This document shows, one piece after another, positions 7,293 to 15,777 of a DNA stretch of 64,000 bases. Source of the stretch: Sphingosinithalassobacter sp. CS137 (GTDB taxonomy: Bacteria; Pseudomonadota; Alphaproteobacteria; Sphingomonadales; Sphingomonadaceae); NCBI RefSeq assembly GCF_014334115.1, contig NZ_CP060494.1, positions 310,001 to 374,000 on the forward strand, read 5' to 3'. Within the stretch, counting starts at the first letter, position 1; each line of letters begins with the position of its first letter. The notes below the pieces were generated by a model. The model saw nothing but the letters and a program-made list of their open reading frames with translations, did not search any database and was not told where the DNA came from. The translations under genes and the position numbers were made by a program.

Positions 7293-8204
7293 CTAGAAAT
7301 CCACCACCACCGACGCGCGGGTCGTGGTGTCGGTGCTCACGCTGCCGGCGGGCGGCGCGCTTTCATACTGAAGCTGATAGGAAAGCTGCCCCGAAACCGG
7401 GCCGAAAAGCTTCGCGCGAACCGCCGTCTTGCTCAGCAGCGTGCTGTTGGCATTCTGGATATAGGCCGAGGCGTTCTGCAGGAAGCTGATCGTCGGCGAG
7501 AGCTTCCAGTCGAGATCGAGCGAGCCGCGGCCGCCCACCGTGCCTTCGGTGGCCCCGTCGGTGAAATTGGTCTGTCGAAACGCGGGGCCGAGTTCGAGCT
7601 CGACGGTGAGGCCCGAGCCGCGGACAGGGACATAGCCGAAGCCGGCGGAGAGCGAATAACGCTCGTCATAGCCGAGGAAACGGTCGCTTTCGAACTGTGC
7701 GGCGCCATAGACGTAGCTGCGGTCGTCGATCTTGTAGTTGGGCTCATAGGCGGCGAGATAATGTTCGCGGCTGATAACGCCCCGGCTCTCCTGATAATCG
7801 ACCTGGAGCCGCAGCTTGTGACGCCACTTCAATGCCTCGCGCCGCATGTCGAGCACGCCGCTGAGGCCGGTGGTGTGGGTGTTGCCGGTGGTGGCATAGC
7901 CGCCGAGTTCGGCGCGGCCCTTCACCAGCTCGAAGAAACCGGCCTGGCGCAGTTCGCGCTCGTGCGCGCGGCGCCGCTCGGTGCGCCAGCTCTCGACCAG
8001 CGCCGCCACTGCCTCGGCGCTTTCGGGCGAGACGCCGCGGGCGTAGCGCATCAATACAGTGACGTCGCTGTCGCTGCCCGCTTCCATCGCAGCGTCGAGC
8101 ATCGCCCGGATCGGCTGCGGAATGGTCTCCGGATCGCTCGTATTGGCGAGCAGCAGCGGCGCTGCGAGGAAAAGCAGGATACGCACGGCGAAGCTTTTAG
8201 GCAC
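7293..8204 (-). CDS. DUF481/YdiY-like outer-membrane protein (303 aa)
   Basis: A signal peptide of about 20 residues (hydrophobic AVRILLFLAAPLLL, cleavage after LANT) precedes a helical region of about 80 residues. A C-terminal half of alternating beta-strand pattern (GYATTGNTHTTGLSG, LQVDYQESRG, YVYGAAQFESDRF) ends in ...RASVVVDF with a terminal Phe, the outer-membrane barrel signature. This matches the DUF481 family of salt-induced or porin-like proteins. GTG at 8202-8204 is chosen because it places the signal peptide at the N-terminus; no strong Shine-Dalgarno is visible. It follows rppH by 26 bases on the same strand. Confidence 0.8.
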   Translation of the reverse strand: MPKSFAVRILLFLAAPLLLANTSDPETIPQPIRAMLDAAMEAGSDSDVTVLMRYARGVSPESAEAVAALVESWRTERRRAHERELRQAGFFELVKGRAELGGYATTGNTHTTGLSGVLDMRREALKWRHKLRLQVDYQESRGVISREHYLAAYEPNYKIDDRSYVYGAAQFESDRFLGYDERYSLSAGFGYVPVRGSGLTVELELGPAFRQTNFTDGATEGTVGGRGSLDLDWKLSPTISFLQNASAYIQNANSTLLSKTAVRAKLFGPVSGQLSYQLQYESAPPAGSVSTDTTTRASVVVDF

Positions 8205-8230
8205 CGGGTTGCGGCGGGAAAAGGGCAGGC

Positions 8231-8725
8231 TCAGGCGGCTCCGCCGTTCCGCGCGAGCGGCTCGGCGAAGATTTCGAGCAGCCGCCGATAGAGATCGACC
8301 TTGAAGCCGACGATGATGTCCGGGAGTTCGGCGGGATCGGCCCAGCGCCAGGCGCGGAATTCGGGCTCGGGCGTGCGGATATCGATGTGATGGTCCTCGC
8401 CGGTGAAGCGGAAGAGGAACCAGCGCTGCCGCTGGCCGCGCCACTTGCCGTTCCAGACCACGCCGATCATCTCCTCGGGCAGATCATAGGTCAGTTCCTC
8501 GGGAGCCTCGGCGATCAGCTCGACATGATCGGGACGCACGCCGGTTTCCTCTCCCAGTTCGCGCAGCGCGGCCTGATAGGGATCCTCGCCGGGATCGATC
8601 CCGCCCTGCGGCATCTGCCACGCCTCGAGCACCGAATCGAGCCGCTGGCCCACGAATACGCGGCCGTCGCGATTGACGAGCATGACGCCCGCGCAGGGGC
8701 GGTAGGGAAGATCGGGCCTGGTCAT
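8231..8725 (-). CDS. rppH: RNA pyrophosphohydrolase RppH (164 aa)
   Basis: Nudix hydrolase that removes pyrophosphate from 5'-triphosphorylated mRNA and so triggers 5'-end-dependent decay. The family N-terminus YRPCAGVMLVN and the Nudix box GGIDPGEDPYQAALRELGEETG (about residues 41-62, with the REL and EExG core) are intact, and the characteristic PEFxxWRW segment appears near residues 125-131. The length is that of RppH. ATG at 8723-8725. The downstream neighbour on the same strand is the DUF481 gene, with no obvious functional tie. Confidence 0.95.
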   Translation of the reverse strand: MTRPDLPYRPCAGVMLVNRDGRVFVGQRLDSVLEAWQMPQGGIDPGEDPYQAALRELGEETGVRPDHVELIAEAPEELTYDLPEEMIGVVWNGKWRGQRQRWFLFRFTGEDHHIDIRTPEPEFRAWRWADPAELPDIIVGFKVDLYRRLLEIFAEPLARNGGAA

Positions 8726-8804
8726 CGCTTCTGTTCCTCACGCGCGCCGTGGCGAGTCGCGGGCCGCTCCTGCCAGCCCGGAAGTCCCGGCACAATTGCC
8801 GGCG

Positions 8805-9779
8805 TCATTCCGCCGCCTGCGCCATCACCCGCTGCGCTTCGGCTTCGCGGATCAGCCCCCGCAACGCGACGAGCGCGCCGGCGACGTCGCCGACGCTGGA
8901 CGGAATGGCGCGGCGGAGCGTGATGAAGCCGTGGATATTGCCGACCGCCTCGCGGAAGATCACCGGCACGCCCGCCTCGATCAGCCGTCCGGCATAGGCG
9001 CGGCCCTGATCGCGCAGCGGATCGAGGCTGGCAGTGAGCACCAGCGCCGGCGGCAGGCCGTGCATCTCGCCCTGGAGCGGCGAGGCGCGCATGTGCTGGA
9101 TATCGGCGCGATAAGCGTCGCCGAACCACTTCATGCCGTCATTGGTGAGGAGGAAGCCTTCGCCGAACAGCTGCTGCGAGCGATATTCGGTCTGGAGATC
9201 GACGGCGGGGTAGATGGGGAATTGCGCGACGACCGGCACTGCCGCCGAGCGATCGCGCAGCGCCATCGCCGTGACCACGGTGAGCGTGCCGCCCGCGCTG
9301 TCTCCGGCGAGGACCAGGCCGGTGACATTGCGGCCGAGCACGTCGGGGCTGGAGGCGATCCAGCGGGCGGCGGCTTCGGCATCGTCGGGCGCGGCGGGCC
9401 AGCAATGTTCGGGCGCAAGCCGATAATCGACCGAGATCACCGGCAGGTCGAGCGCATGCGACAGCTCGGCACAGAAGCCCGCGTGAGTCGCGACCGAACC
9501 GATCACGAACCCGCCGCCGTGATAAAAGACGAGGGCCGGGCCGGGCTCGCGATCATCGCGGCAATCGAACAGGCGTGCGTGGATCGGTCCCGGATCGCCG
9601 GGGATTTCGAGCGCGCGATCGACCGCGCAATCGCGGACGGGAAGATCGGCGAGATCCTTCATCGCGTCGAACTGCGCGCGCGCCGTCGCCGGATCGACTT
9701 CGTGCATTCGCGGCGTCGGCATCTTTTCCAGCATGTCGAGGAACTGGCGGACGTCGGAACGAACGAACGGATCGGACAT
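8805..9779 (-). CDS. Alpha/beta hydrolase of the hormone-sensitive-lipase family (324 aa)
   Basis: Predicted cytoplasmic esterase or acetyl-hydrolase of family IV (HSL). The oxyanion-hole motif HGGG lies at 87-90 and the nucleophile elbow GDSAGG at 159-164 (Ser161); the catalytic Asp and His follow in LDPLRD and GNIHGF. The N-terminal cap region (MSDPFVRSDVRQFLDML...) is typical. ATG 9779 is chosen because earlier in-frame starts would intrude into the divergent korA promoter region. It is transcribed away from korA; substrate unknown. Confidence 0.9.
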   Translation of the reverse strand: MSDPFVRSDVRQFLDMLEKMPTPRMHEVDPATARAQFDAMKDLADLPVRDCAVDRALEIPGDPGPIHARLFDCRDDREPGPALVFYHGGGFVIGSVATHAGFCAELSHALDLPVISVDYRLAPEHCWPAAPDDAEAAARWIASSPDVLGRNVTGLVLAGDSAGGTLTVVTAMALRDRSAAVPVVAQFPIYPAVDLQTEYRSQQLFGEGFLLTNDGMKWFGDAYRADIQHMRASPLQGEMHGLPPALVLTASLDPLRDQGRAYAGRLIEAGVPVIFREAVGNIHGFITLRRAIPSSVGDVAGALVALRGLIREAEAQRVMAQAAE

Positions 9780-9867
9780 AGGCGATACTCCAATGATGCG
9801 ACCGGTTCGTAGAGGAGGCGGCCACCGCTGGTAAATGGCCGTGCGCGAGGCCCCGGCAAAGCGGCCG

Positions 9868-9895
9868 TTGCATCGGCCCTGCGTTTTTCTACCTT
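9868..9895 (+). promoter_or_regulatory. Candidate promoter of the korA operon
   Basis: TTGCAT (9868-9873), a 16-base spacer and TACCTT (9890-9895) lie about 70 bases upstream of the korA ATG. The -35 element lies between short GGCCG/CGGCC arms. The -10 match is weak; found by eye only. Confidence 0.3.
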
Positions 9896-9963
9896 GGGAG
9901 AAGCGCTCGGCAGGCGTAATGCCACGCAGGACAAGAGAAAAGAACGACAGCAGGAACCGGCAC

Positions 9964-11913
9964 ATGGCAACCGCCACGCATCAGCTGACGCCCGAGGAGG
10001 CCTCGGCCAATCCGCCGCCCGAGGCGGTCGTCGTCCGCTTCGCAGGCGATTCCGGCGACGGCATGCAGCTGACCGGCGGCCAGTTCACTCTGTCGACCGC
10101 GCTCGCCGGCAACGATCTGGCGACCTTTCCCGACTTTCCCGCCGAAATCCGCGCACCGCAGGGCACGTTGTTCGGCGTTTCGGCCTTTCAGATCAACTTC
10201 GGATCGACCGAGATCGATACCGCCGGCGACGCGCCCGACGTGCTGATCGCGATGAACCCGGCGGCGCTGAAAGTGAATGTCGAGGCGCTCAAGCCCGGCG
10301 GGCTGATCATCGCCGACGAAGGCGAGTTCGGCGACCGCAATCTCGCCAAGGCGAAGTACGACTCCAATCCGCTCGAGGACGACAGCCTGGCGAAATGGCA
10401 GCTGATGAAGCTGAACATCTCGCAGCTGACGCTCGATGCCGTGAAGCCGTTCGGCCTGGGCAACAAGGAAGCGCTGCGCTGCAAGAACATGTGGACGCTG
10501 GGGCTGGCGCTCTGGATGTTCGATCGCGAGCGCCAGCCGATCGTCGACTGGCTCAAGGCCAAGTTCGCCAAGGCGCCCGAACTCGCCGAGGCGAACATCG
10601 CGGCGCTCAACGCGGGCCACGCCTATGGCGAGACCGCCGAGCTGGGCGGGCAGGTGGGCCGGCTGCACGTGCCTGCTGCCCCGGCCGAACCCGGCCTCTA
10701 CCGCACCGTCACCGGCGCCGAATCGATCTCGCTCGGGCTGGTCGCGGGCGCGCAGCTCGCGTCGCTGCCGATGTTCTTCGGCGGCTATCCGATCACCCCC
10801 GCCTCGGCGATCCTGCATCACCTGAGCCGCCTCAAGGAATATGGCGTCACCACCTTTCAGGCGGAGGACGAGATCGCGGCGATCGCCGCGGCGCTGGGTG
10901 CTTCCTATGCGGGATCCCTCGGCGTCACCTCTTCCTCCGGGCCCGGCATCGCGCTGAAAGGCGAGGCGATGGGGCTGGCGATCATGACCGAGCTGCCGCT
11001 CGTCATCGTCAACAGCCAGCGCGGCGGCCCTTCGACCGGGCTGCCGACCAAGACCGAACAATCGGACCTCTACCAGGCAGTCTATGGCCGCAACGGCGAC
11101 GCGCCGATGCCGGTGCTGGCCGCGCGATCGGCGGCCGATTGCTTCGACGTGGCGATCGAGGCGGTGCGGATCGCGACACAATATATGACCCCGGTGATGC
11201 TGCTGACCGACGGCTATATCGCCAATGCCGCCGAGCCGTGGAAAGTGCCCGACATGAGCGGCTATGCGCCTTTCCCGGTGCAGTTCCTGACGACGCCGCC
11301 GGCGGAGGGCGAGACCTTCCTGCCCTATGCCCGCGATGAAAAAGGCGCGCGCCCCTGGGTGAAGCCCGGCACGCCCGGCCTGCTCCACCGCATCGGCGGG
11401 ATCGAGAAGGCGACCGGGACCGGCAACATCGACTATTCGCCGGGCAACCATCAGGCGATGACCGACGCGCGCCGAGAAAAGGTAGCGAACGTCGACGTGC
11501 CCGATCAGGACGTCGCGCTGGGCGACACCAGCGGCAAGCTGGTCGTGGTCGGCTGGGGCTCGACCTATGGGCCGATCTATCAGGCAGTGCGCCGCGCGCG
11601 CCGCAGGGGGCTCGACGTGAGCCACGTCCACATCCGCCACATCTGGCCGATGCCGAGAAATCTGGGCGCGCTGCTGAAGGGATACGAGAATATCCTCGTA
11701 CCCGAGATGAACACCGGCCAGCTCAAGACCGTGCTGCGCGACCAGTTCCTCGTCGATGCCCGGCCGCTCAACAAGGTGTCGGGCCAACCCTTCCGCATTG
11801 CGGAGATCGAGGCGGCGATCGGCGCGTTCTTCGACAGGGTGCCGGACAACGAGGGCGGGGAAGTGCGCCCCGACGACAGCCAGTTGCCGAGCCCCGAGGC
11901 AGTGAACCCGTGA
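9964..11913 (+). CDS. korA: 2-oxoglutarate (2-oxoacid):ferredoxin oxidoreductase, fused gamma-alpha subunit (649 aa)
   Basis: Large subunit of a thiamine-dependent 2-oxoacid:ferredoxin oxidoreductase that converts 2-oxoglutarate and CoA to succinyl-CoA and reduces a ferredoxin-type acceptor. The gamma domain lies N-terminal (about 20-210; VVRFAGDSGDGMQLTGG, FPAEIRAPQGT). The alpha (pyrimidine-binding) domain follows from about 240 (MFFGGYPITPASAIL, FQAEDEIAAI, SSGPGIALKGEAMGLA, QRGGPSTGLPTKTEQSDL), with a C-terminal domain at about 520-620. The full length and the paired beta gene at 12487 support the call. An AGGA-type Shine-Dalgarno precedes ATG 9964. A small secreted-protein gene lies between the subunits. 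Confidence 0.92.
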   Translation: MATATHQLTPEEASANPPPEAVVVRFAGDSGDGMQLTGGQFTLSTALAGNDLATFPDFPAEIRAPQGTLFGVSAFQINFGSTEIDTAGDAPDVLIAMNPAALKVNVEALKPGGLIIADEGEFGDRNLAKAKYDSNPLEDDSLAKWQLMKLNISQLTLDAVKPFGLGNKEALRCKNMWTLGLALWMFDRERQPIVDWLKAKFAKAPELAEANIAALNAGHAYGETAELGGQVGRLHVPAAPAEPGLYRTVTGAESISLGLVAGAQLASLPMFFGGYPITPASAILHHLSRLKEYGVTTFQAEDEIAAIAAALGASYAGSLGVTSSSGPGIALKGEAMGLAIMTELPLVIVNSQRGGPSTGLPTKTEQSDLYQAVYGRNGDAPMPVLAARSAADCFDVAIEAVRIATQYMTPVMLLTDGYIANAAEPWKVPDMSGYAPFPVQFLTTPPAEGETFLPYARDEKGARPWVKPGTPGLLHRIGGIEKATGTGNIDYSPGNHQAMTDARREKVANVDVPDQDVALGDTSGKLVVVGWGSTYGPIYQAVRRARRRGLDVSHVHIRHIWPMPRNLGALLKGYENILVPEMNTGQLKTVLRDQFLVDARPLNKVSGQPFRIAEIEAAIGAFFDRVPDNEGGEVRPDDSQLPSPEAVNP

Positions 11914-12476
11914 CCGGTCGGCAAAGCTGCGCGGCGGCGCTGGGCCTTGCGGCGGCGGCGTCGCTGATGACGGTTCCGGCGCACGGGCAGGAGGCCGGCG
12001 CGGCCCCGCCGGGGTCGGCGGCAGTGGCGGCCTTCCATGGCGCGCTGCCTGCGCGCGTGGCGGGCGTTCCGCGGGCGGACGGTGGCTACGAGCCGGCGAT
12101 GGCGGTCTATGCCGGCGCCGAGCCGCTCGATCCTGTGATCGCCGTCGCCTTCGCGGACATCGAGGCGCCGAAAACGCTCCGAGACCTGGCCGCACTGGGG
12201 CGGGCCGAGCCGCTGCGCGTGGGACTGATCGAGACGCTGTTCGAGGGGCGGTTCGCGATCCCCGGCCGTGCCGGAGCGCGCACCTTCTTCGGCGACTATC
12301 TGACGCATAGCGGCATACGGCAGGTCTGGATCGCCGAGCAGGACGGGGTTCGAACCACAGTCTCCGCGACGATCCATCGAGCCGAGGATCGCGGACGCGT
12401 CTTCGACGGAATTCGCCAGGCGCTGCTGGGCGGTGCGGAAATGGCCGCGCCGCTCGCGGCCGCCGAGACGAACTGA
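11910..12476 (+). CDS. Secreted protein of unknown function between korA and korB (188 aa)
   Basis: GTG start at 11910 overlaps the korA stop (GTGA), so translation is probably coupled. A signal peptide of about 26 residues (hydrophobic LGLAAAASLMTVPAHG, cleavage after AHG/Q) predicts export. The mature part is Gly/Ala-rich, with EPLDPVIAVAFADIEAPKT, RTFFGDYLTHSGIRQVWI and a C-terminal helix. The family was not recognised; no metal or redox motif is visible (no cysteine pairs in the mature region). A periplasmic protein inside an operon for a cytoplasmic two-subunit enzyme is unexpected. Codon usage is like its neighbours. Confidence 0.75.
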   Translation: MTGRQSCAAALGLAAAASLMTVPAHGQEAGAAPPGSAAVAAFHGALPARVAGVPRADGGYEPAMAVYAGAEPLDPVIAVAFADIEAPKTLRDLAALGRAEPLRVGLIETLFEGRFAIPGRAGARTFFGDYLTHSGIRQVWIAEQDGVRTTVSATIHRAEDRGRVFDGIRQALLGGAEMAAPLAAAETN

Positions 12477-12486
12477 GAGAAGGTCC

Positions 12487-13518
12487 ATGAACGAGATGAC
12501 GCTTGTCAAGACCAGCCCCAAGGACTGGGAGACCGATCAGGAGGTCCGCTGGTGCCCGGGCTGCGGCGACTATGCGATCCTGAAGGCGGTGCAGCGCACC
12601 ATGCCCGAGATCGGCGCCACGCCGGAGAACACGGTCTTCATCAGCGGCATCGGCTGCTCGTCGCGCTTTCCCTATTATATGGAAACCTATGGCTTCCACA
12701 CCATCCACGGCCGCGCGCCGGCGGTGGCGACGGGAGTGAAGCTCGCCAATCCCGATCTCGACGTATGGATCATCACCGGCGACGGTGATGGCCTGTCGAT
12801 CGGCGGCAATCACACGATGCACATCCTGCGCCGCAATCTCGATTGCCAGATCCTGTTGTTCAACAACGAGATCTATGGCCTGACCAAAGGGCAATATTCG
12901 CCCACCAGCCGCGAGGGGACGCGCTCGCCCTCGACTCCGTTCGGATCGGTCGATCATCCGGCCAAGCCCTGTGCCTTCGCGCTCGGCTCGGGCGCGCGGT
13001 TCGTCGCGCGGGGGATCGACGTCAACAAGAAGCTGCCCGAAGTGCTGAAGGCGGCGCATGCGCACAAGGGCGCGGCGTTCGTCGAGATCTTCCAGAATTG
13101 CATCGTCTACAACGACGAGGTTTTCGAGCCCTTCACTGCCAAGCCGAACGCAGTCACGAACCAGCTGTGGGTGGAGGACGGCGCGCCGCTGCTGTTTGCC
13201 GGCGGCACGAGGGGGCTGGCGCTCGATCGCGATACGCTGACGCTGAAGGTTGTCGAGGTGAACGACGGCGAGTGGGAAGCAGCGGGCGTGCTGGTGCACG
13301 ACGTGACCAACCGCACCATCGCGCATCTGCTGGTCGAGATGCCGTTCGGGCCGTTCCCGATGGCGCTGGGCGTACTCTATGACGATCCGGCGGCGACGTT
13401 CGAAAGCGCGGTCGTCGCGCAGCACAGGGCGGTCGCCGAAGGAAAGCCTGCCGACCTGCAGAAGCTGGTGGCGAAGGGCCAGACCTGGATGGTGGACAAG
13501 GCGCCGCACGCGCTCTGA
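12487..13518 (+). CDS. korB: 2-oxoacid:ferredoxin oxidoreductase beta subunit (343 aa)
   Basis: Thiamine-diphosphate and iron-sulfur binding beta subunit partnering KorA. VRWCPGCGDYAILKAVQ near residues 20-36 holds the CxxC of the beta-subunit cluster, with GIGCSSRFPYYMETYGFHTIHGRAP after it. The ThDP motif GDGDGLSIGGNH...NNEIYGLTKGQ spans about 99-140, as in the 2-oxoglutarate-type enzymes. ATG 12487 has GAGAAGG about 5 bases upstream. It starts 10 bases after the secreted-protein gene and is separated from it only by that Shine-Dalgarno, so the three genes look like one operon. Confidence 0.95.
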   Translation: MNEMTLVKTSPKDWETDQEVRWCPGCGDYAILKAVQRTMPEIGATPENTVFISGIGCSSRFPYYMETYGFHTIHGRAPAVATGVKLANPDLDVWIITGDGDGLSIGGNHTMHILRRNLDCQILLFNNEIYGLTKGQYSPTSREGTRSPSTPFGSVDHPAKPCAFALGSGARFVARGIDVNKKLPEVLKAAHAHKGAAFVEIFQNCIVYNDEVFEPFTAKPNAVTNQLWVEDGAPLLFAGGTRGLALDRDTLTLKVVEVNDGEWEAAGVLVHDVTNRTIAHLLVEMPFGPFPMALGVLYDDPAATFESAVVAQHRAVAEGKPADLQKLVAKGQTWMVDKAPHAL

Positions 13519-13580
13519 CGGAACAAGCGGGGCCCTCCACCCATTCTTCCCTGCGGGTTTTTCGCAGAGGAGGAGAGAAG

Positions 13581-14270
13581 ATGCGTTTTTCGAGCAGAAT
13601 CGCGATCGGTTGCGCGGCACTGGCCGCCGCCGGCGTGCTGGCCGCATGCAATGCCGAGCCCGAAGTCGAGCCCGTCGAAACGACGGCGCTTGAAGACAAC
13701 ACCTATGTCGCCGTGCCGGTGCCGGTCGACATGATGAACGTCACATTGTCGCCCGAGCAGCAGCAGCGGCGCTCGGGGCTCGACCAGGCCGGCTATTATC
13801 GTGACGTACGCACGCTGGAGGACGAGTATCTCGCGACTGTCGAAGCGACGCCGATCCCCGGCGGCACCGGCAACATGAGCGGCGGAAGCGACATGGCCTC
13901 GACCGACTCCGGCGGAACGATGAGCGGCAGCGCGGGCTCGACGAGCAGCGACACGACCACGATGAGCGACTCCACCGGCAGCACGATGAGCGGCTCGGCC
14001 GGGAGCATGGCCAGCGGCGGCATGGACACCGGCCGGATGACGTTCGAGGAGCTCGACCGCAACGACGACGGCCAGCTTTCGGTCGCGGAGTTCGCAATCT
14101 ATGCGGTGGGTCTCGATCCGAATGCGCCCAAGCCGAACGACGAGACGATGCCTTATGCCCGTCCCGAGCAGCTGAATCGCGCGGCGGACGGCTTCTTCTA
14201 CTATGACACCAACGGCGACACCTATCTGCAGCCCGACGAGTTCGCGGCGGCGCGCCAGAATATGAGCTGA
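13581..14270 (+). CDS. EF-hand lipoprotein with a Ser/Gly/Thr/Met-rich linker (229 aa)
   Basis: The signal peptide ends in a lipobox (LAA|C at about residue 23), so this is a membrane-anchored lipoprotein. A low-complexity stretch at about residues 92-152 is built of Ser, Gly, Thr, Met and Asp, with TMSGSAGS appearing twice. The C-terminus carries two EF-hand loops: D159-N161-D163-Q165-S167-E170 and D209-N211-D213-Y215-Q217-E220, both with good calcium-ligand spacing. Likely a periplasmic calcium-binding protein; its partner is unknown. An excellent Shine-Dalgarno (GAGGAGAGAAG) precedes the ATG and a stem-loop follows the stop. Confidence 0.85.
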   Translation: MRFSSRIAIGCAALAAAGVLAACNAEPEVEPVETTALEDNTYVAVPVPVDMMNVTLSPEQQQRRSGLDQAGYYRDVRTLEDEYLATVEATPIPGGTGNMSGGSDMASTDSGGTMSGSAGSTSSDTTTMSDSTGSTMSGSAGSMASGGMDTGRMTFEELDRNDDGQLSVAEFAIYAVGLDPNAPKPNDETMPYARPEQLNRAADGFFYYDTNGDTYLQPDEFAAARQNMS

Positions 14271-14293
14271 CCGGGAGAAACCGGCACAAGCGC

Positions 14294-14331
14294 AGCGACG
14301 CGTCCTCCCCCGGCGGGGCGGGCGCGTCGTT
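14294..14331 (+). terminator. Stem-loop after the EF-hand lipoprotein gene
   Basis: AGCGACGCG (14294-14302) pairs with CGCGTCGTT (14323-14331, one G-U) around a C-then-G-rich 20-base loop that can extend the stem. It starts 24 bases after the stop; only a very short T run follows. Confidence 0.45.
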
Positions 14332-14354
14332 CCGTATCGGGGGATGCGACAACG

Positions 14355-15719
14355 ATGACGAAGCCCGTGCTGCTGTGGCTGCGCCAGGATCTGCGGCTGC
14401 ACGACCAGCCCGCGCTCATCGCCGCCTGCGGAGAGGGGCCGGTGATTCCGGTCTATGTGCTCGACGATGAGACGCCGGGCAGATGGCGGATCGGCGCGGC
14501 GCAGCGCTGGTGGCTGCACCACAGCCTCGCCGCGCTCGCCGACGCGCTGGAAGGCAAGGGGGCGCGGTTGATCCTGCGCCGCGGCCGGGCGGCCGAGGTG
14601 CTCGGAGCGCTCGCCGGGGAAACCGGCGCCGAGCGCATCCACGCGATCCGCCATGCCGAACCCTGGTGGCGCGCGGCCGAGGACGCGCTGGGCGAGCGTC
14701 TGTCCCTGCACGATGGCAATCACCTGGCGCCGCTCGGCGCGGTCACCACCGGATCGGGCGGACAGTATAAGGTCTATTCCGCTTTCTGGCGGGCGCTGAG
14801 CGAGCGGATGCCGCCCGGCGACGCTCTCCCGAGCCCGCAACGCATTCCCGCACCCGAGCGATGGCCCGAAAGCGAGGCACTGGCCGACTGGAAGCTGCTG
14901 CCCGAGAAGCCCGATTGGACCGCCGCATTCGGCGACGACTGGACCCCGGGCGAAGCCGAGGCGCACCGGAAGGCGAAGCGCTTCGCGGCGCAGGTCGGCG
15001 CCTATAGTGCCCAGCGCGATCTGCCGGGCGCGGACGCAACAGCGCGCCTGTCGCCGCACCTGCATTTCGGGGAAATCTCGCCGCGCAGCCTGTGGAACGC
15101 AGTCGCGGCGGCCGACGCCGGCATGAAGTTTCGCAAGGAGCTCGCCTGGCGCGACTTCGCGAGCAACCTGGTGCTCGACATGCCCGATTATGGCGCGCGC
15201 AACGGACGCGCCAGGTTCGACGCGCTGCGCTGGCGGAGCGGGGCGGCGGCAGAGGCGGATCTGCGCGCGTGGCAGCGCGGCCGCACCGGCTATCCGATCG
15301 TCGATGCGGGGATGCGGCAGCTGTGGGCGACCGGATGGATGCACACTCGTGTTCGGATGATCGCGGCCAGCTTCCTGGTGAAGCACCTGCTGATCGACTG
15401 GCGCGAAGGCGAACGCTGGTTCTGGGACACGCTGGTCGATGCCGATTACGCCAACAATGCCGTGAACTGGCAATGGGTTTCGGGCACCGGGATCGATTCG
15501 AACATGTGGGGGCGGATCATGGCGCCGCTCGTCCAGTCCGAGCGGTTCGACGCCGGCGCCTATATCCGCGAGTGGGTGCCCGAACTGGCCGCGGTGTCCG
15601 CAGCGGCGATCCACGATCCCGAGGCGGAGGGATGCCGCCCCGCGGCCTATCCCGCGAAGATCGTGGCGCATCGCGAGGGCCGCCAACGCGCGCTGGAGGC
15701 CGCGGCGCGGCTCGGCTGA
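14355..15719 (+). CDS. phrB: Deoxyribodipyrimidine photo-lyase / cryptochrome family (454 aa)
   Basis: Light-driven flavoenzyme that splits cyclobutane pyrimidine dimers. The N-terminal antenna-binding Rossmann domain starts VLLWLRQDLRLHDQPAL. The C-terminal FAD domain contains LSPHLHFGEISPR, WRDFA, YPIVDAGMRQLWATGWMHTR, RMIAASFLVKHLLIDWREGERWFWDTLVDADYA and NNAVNWQWVSGTG, the full class-I CPD photolyase set. The length (454) is normal. ATG 14355 is the first residue of the conserved N-terminus. It is followed closely by cyclopropane-fatty-acid synthase; both may belong to stress protection. Confidence 0.95.
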   Translation: MTKPVLLWLRQDLRLHDQPALIAACGEGPVIPVYVLDDETPGRWRIGAAQRWWLHHSLAALADALEGKGARLILRRGRAAEVLGALAGETGAERIHAIRHAEPWWRAAEDALGERLSLHDGNHLAPLGAVTTGSGGQYKVYSAFWRALSERMPPGDALPSPQRIPAPERWPESEALADWKLLPEKPDWTAAFGDDWTPGEAEAHRKAKRFAAQVGAYSAQRDLPGADATARLSPHLHFGEISPRSLWNAVAAADAGMKFRKELAWRDFASNLVLDMPDYGARNGRARFDALRWRSGAAAEADLRAWQRGRTGYPIVDAGMRQLWATGWMHTRVRMIAASFLVKHLLIDWREGERWFWDTLVDADYANNAVNWQWVSGTGIDSNMWGRIMAPLVQSERFDAGAYIREWVPELAAVSAAAIHDPEAEGCRPAAYPAKIVAHREGRQRALEAAARLG

Positions 15720-15777
15720 ACCACGGTTGCCGCAAATCCGCTTGCCCCGCGCGGCGTCGCGTGCATCTAGGGCGGCG

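Noticed and set aside
9889-13647. Very long minus-strand open frame opposite korA/korB
   Set aside because: Its product is Arg/His/Gly/Ala-rich without domain character; it is the antisense shadow of two well-supported genes with G/C third codon positions.
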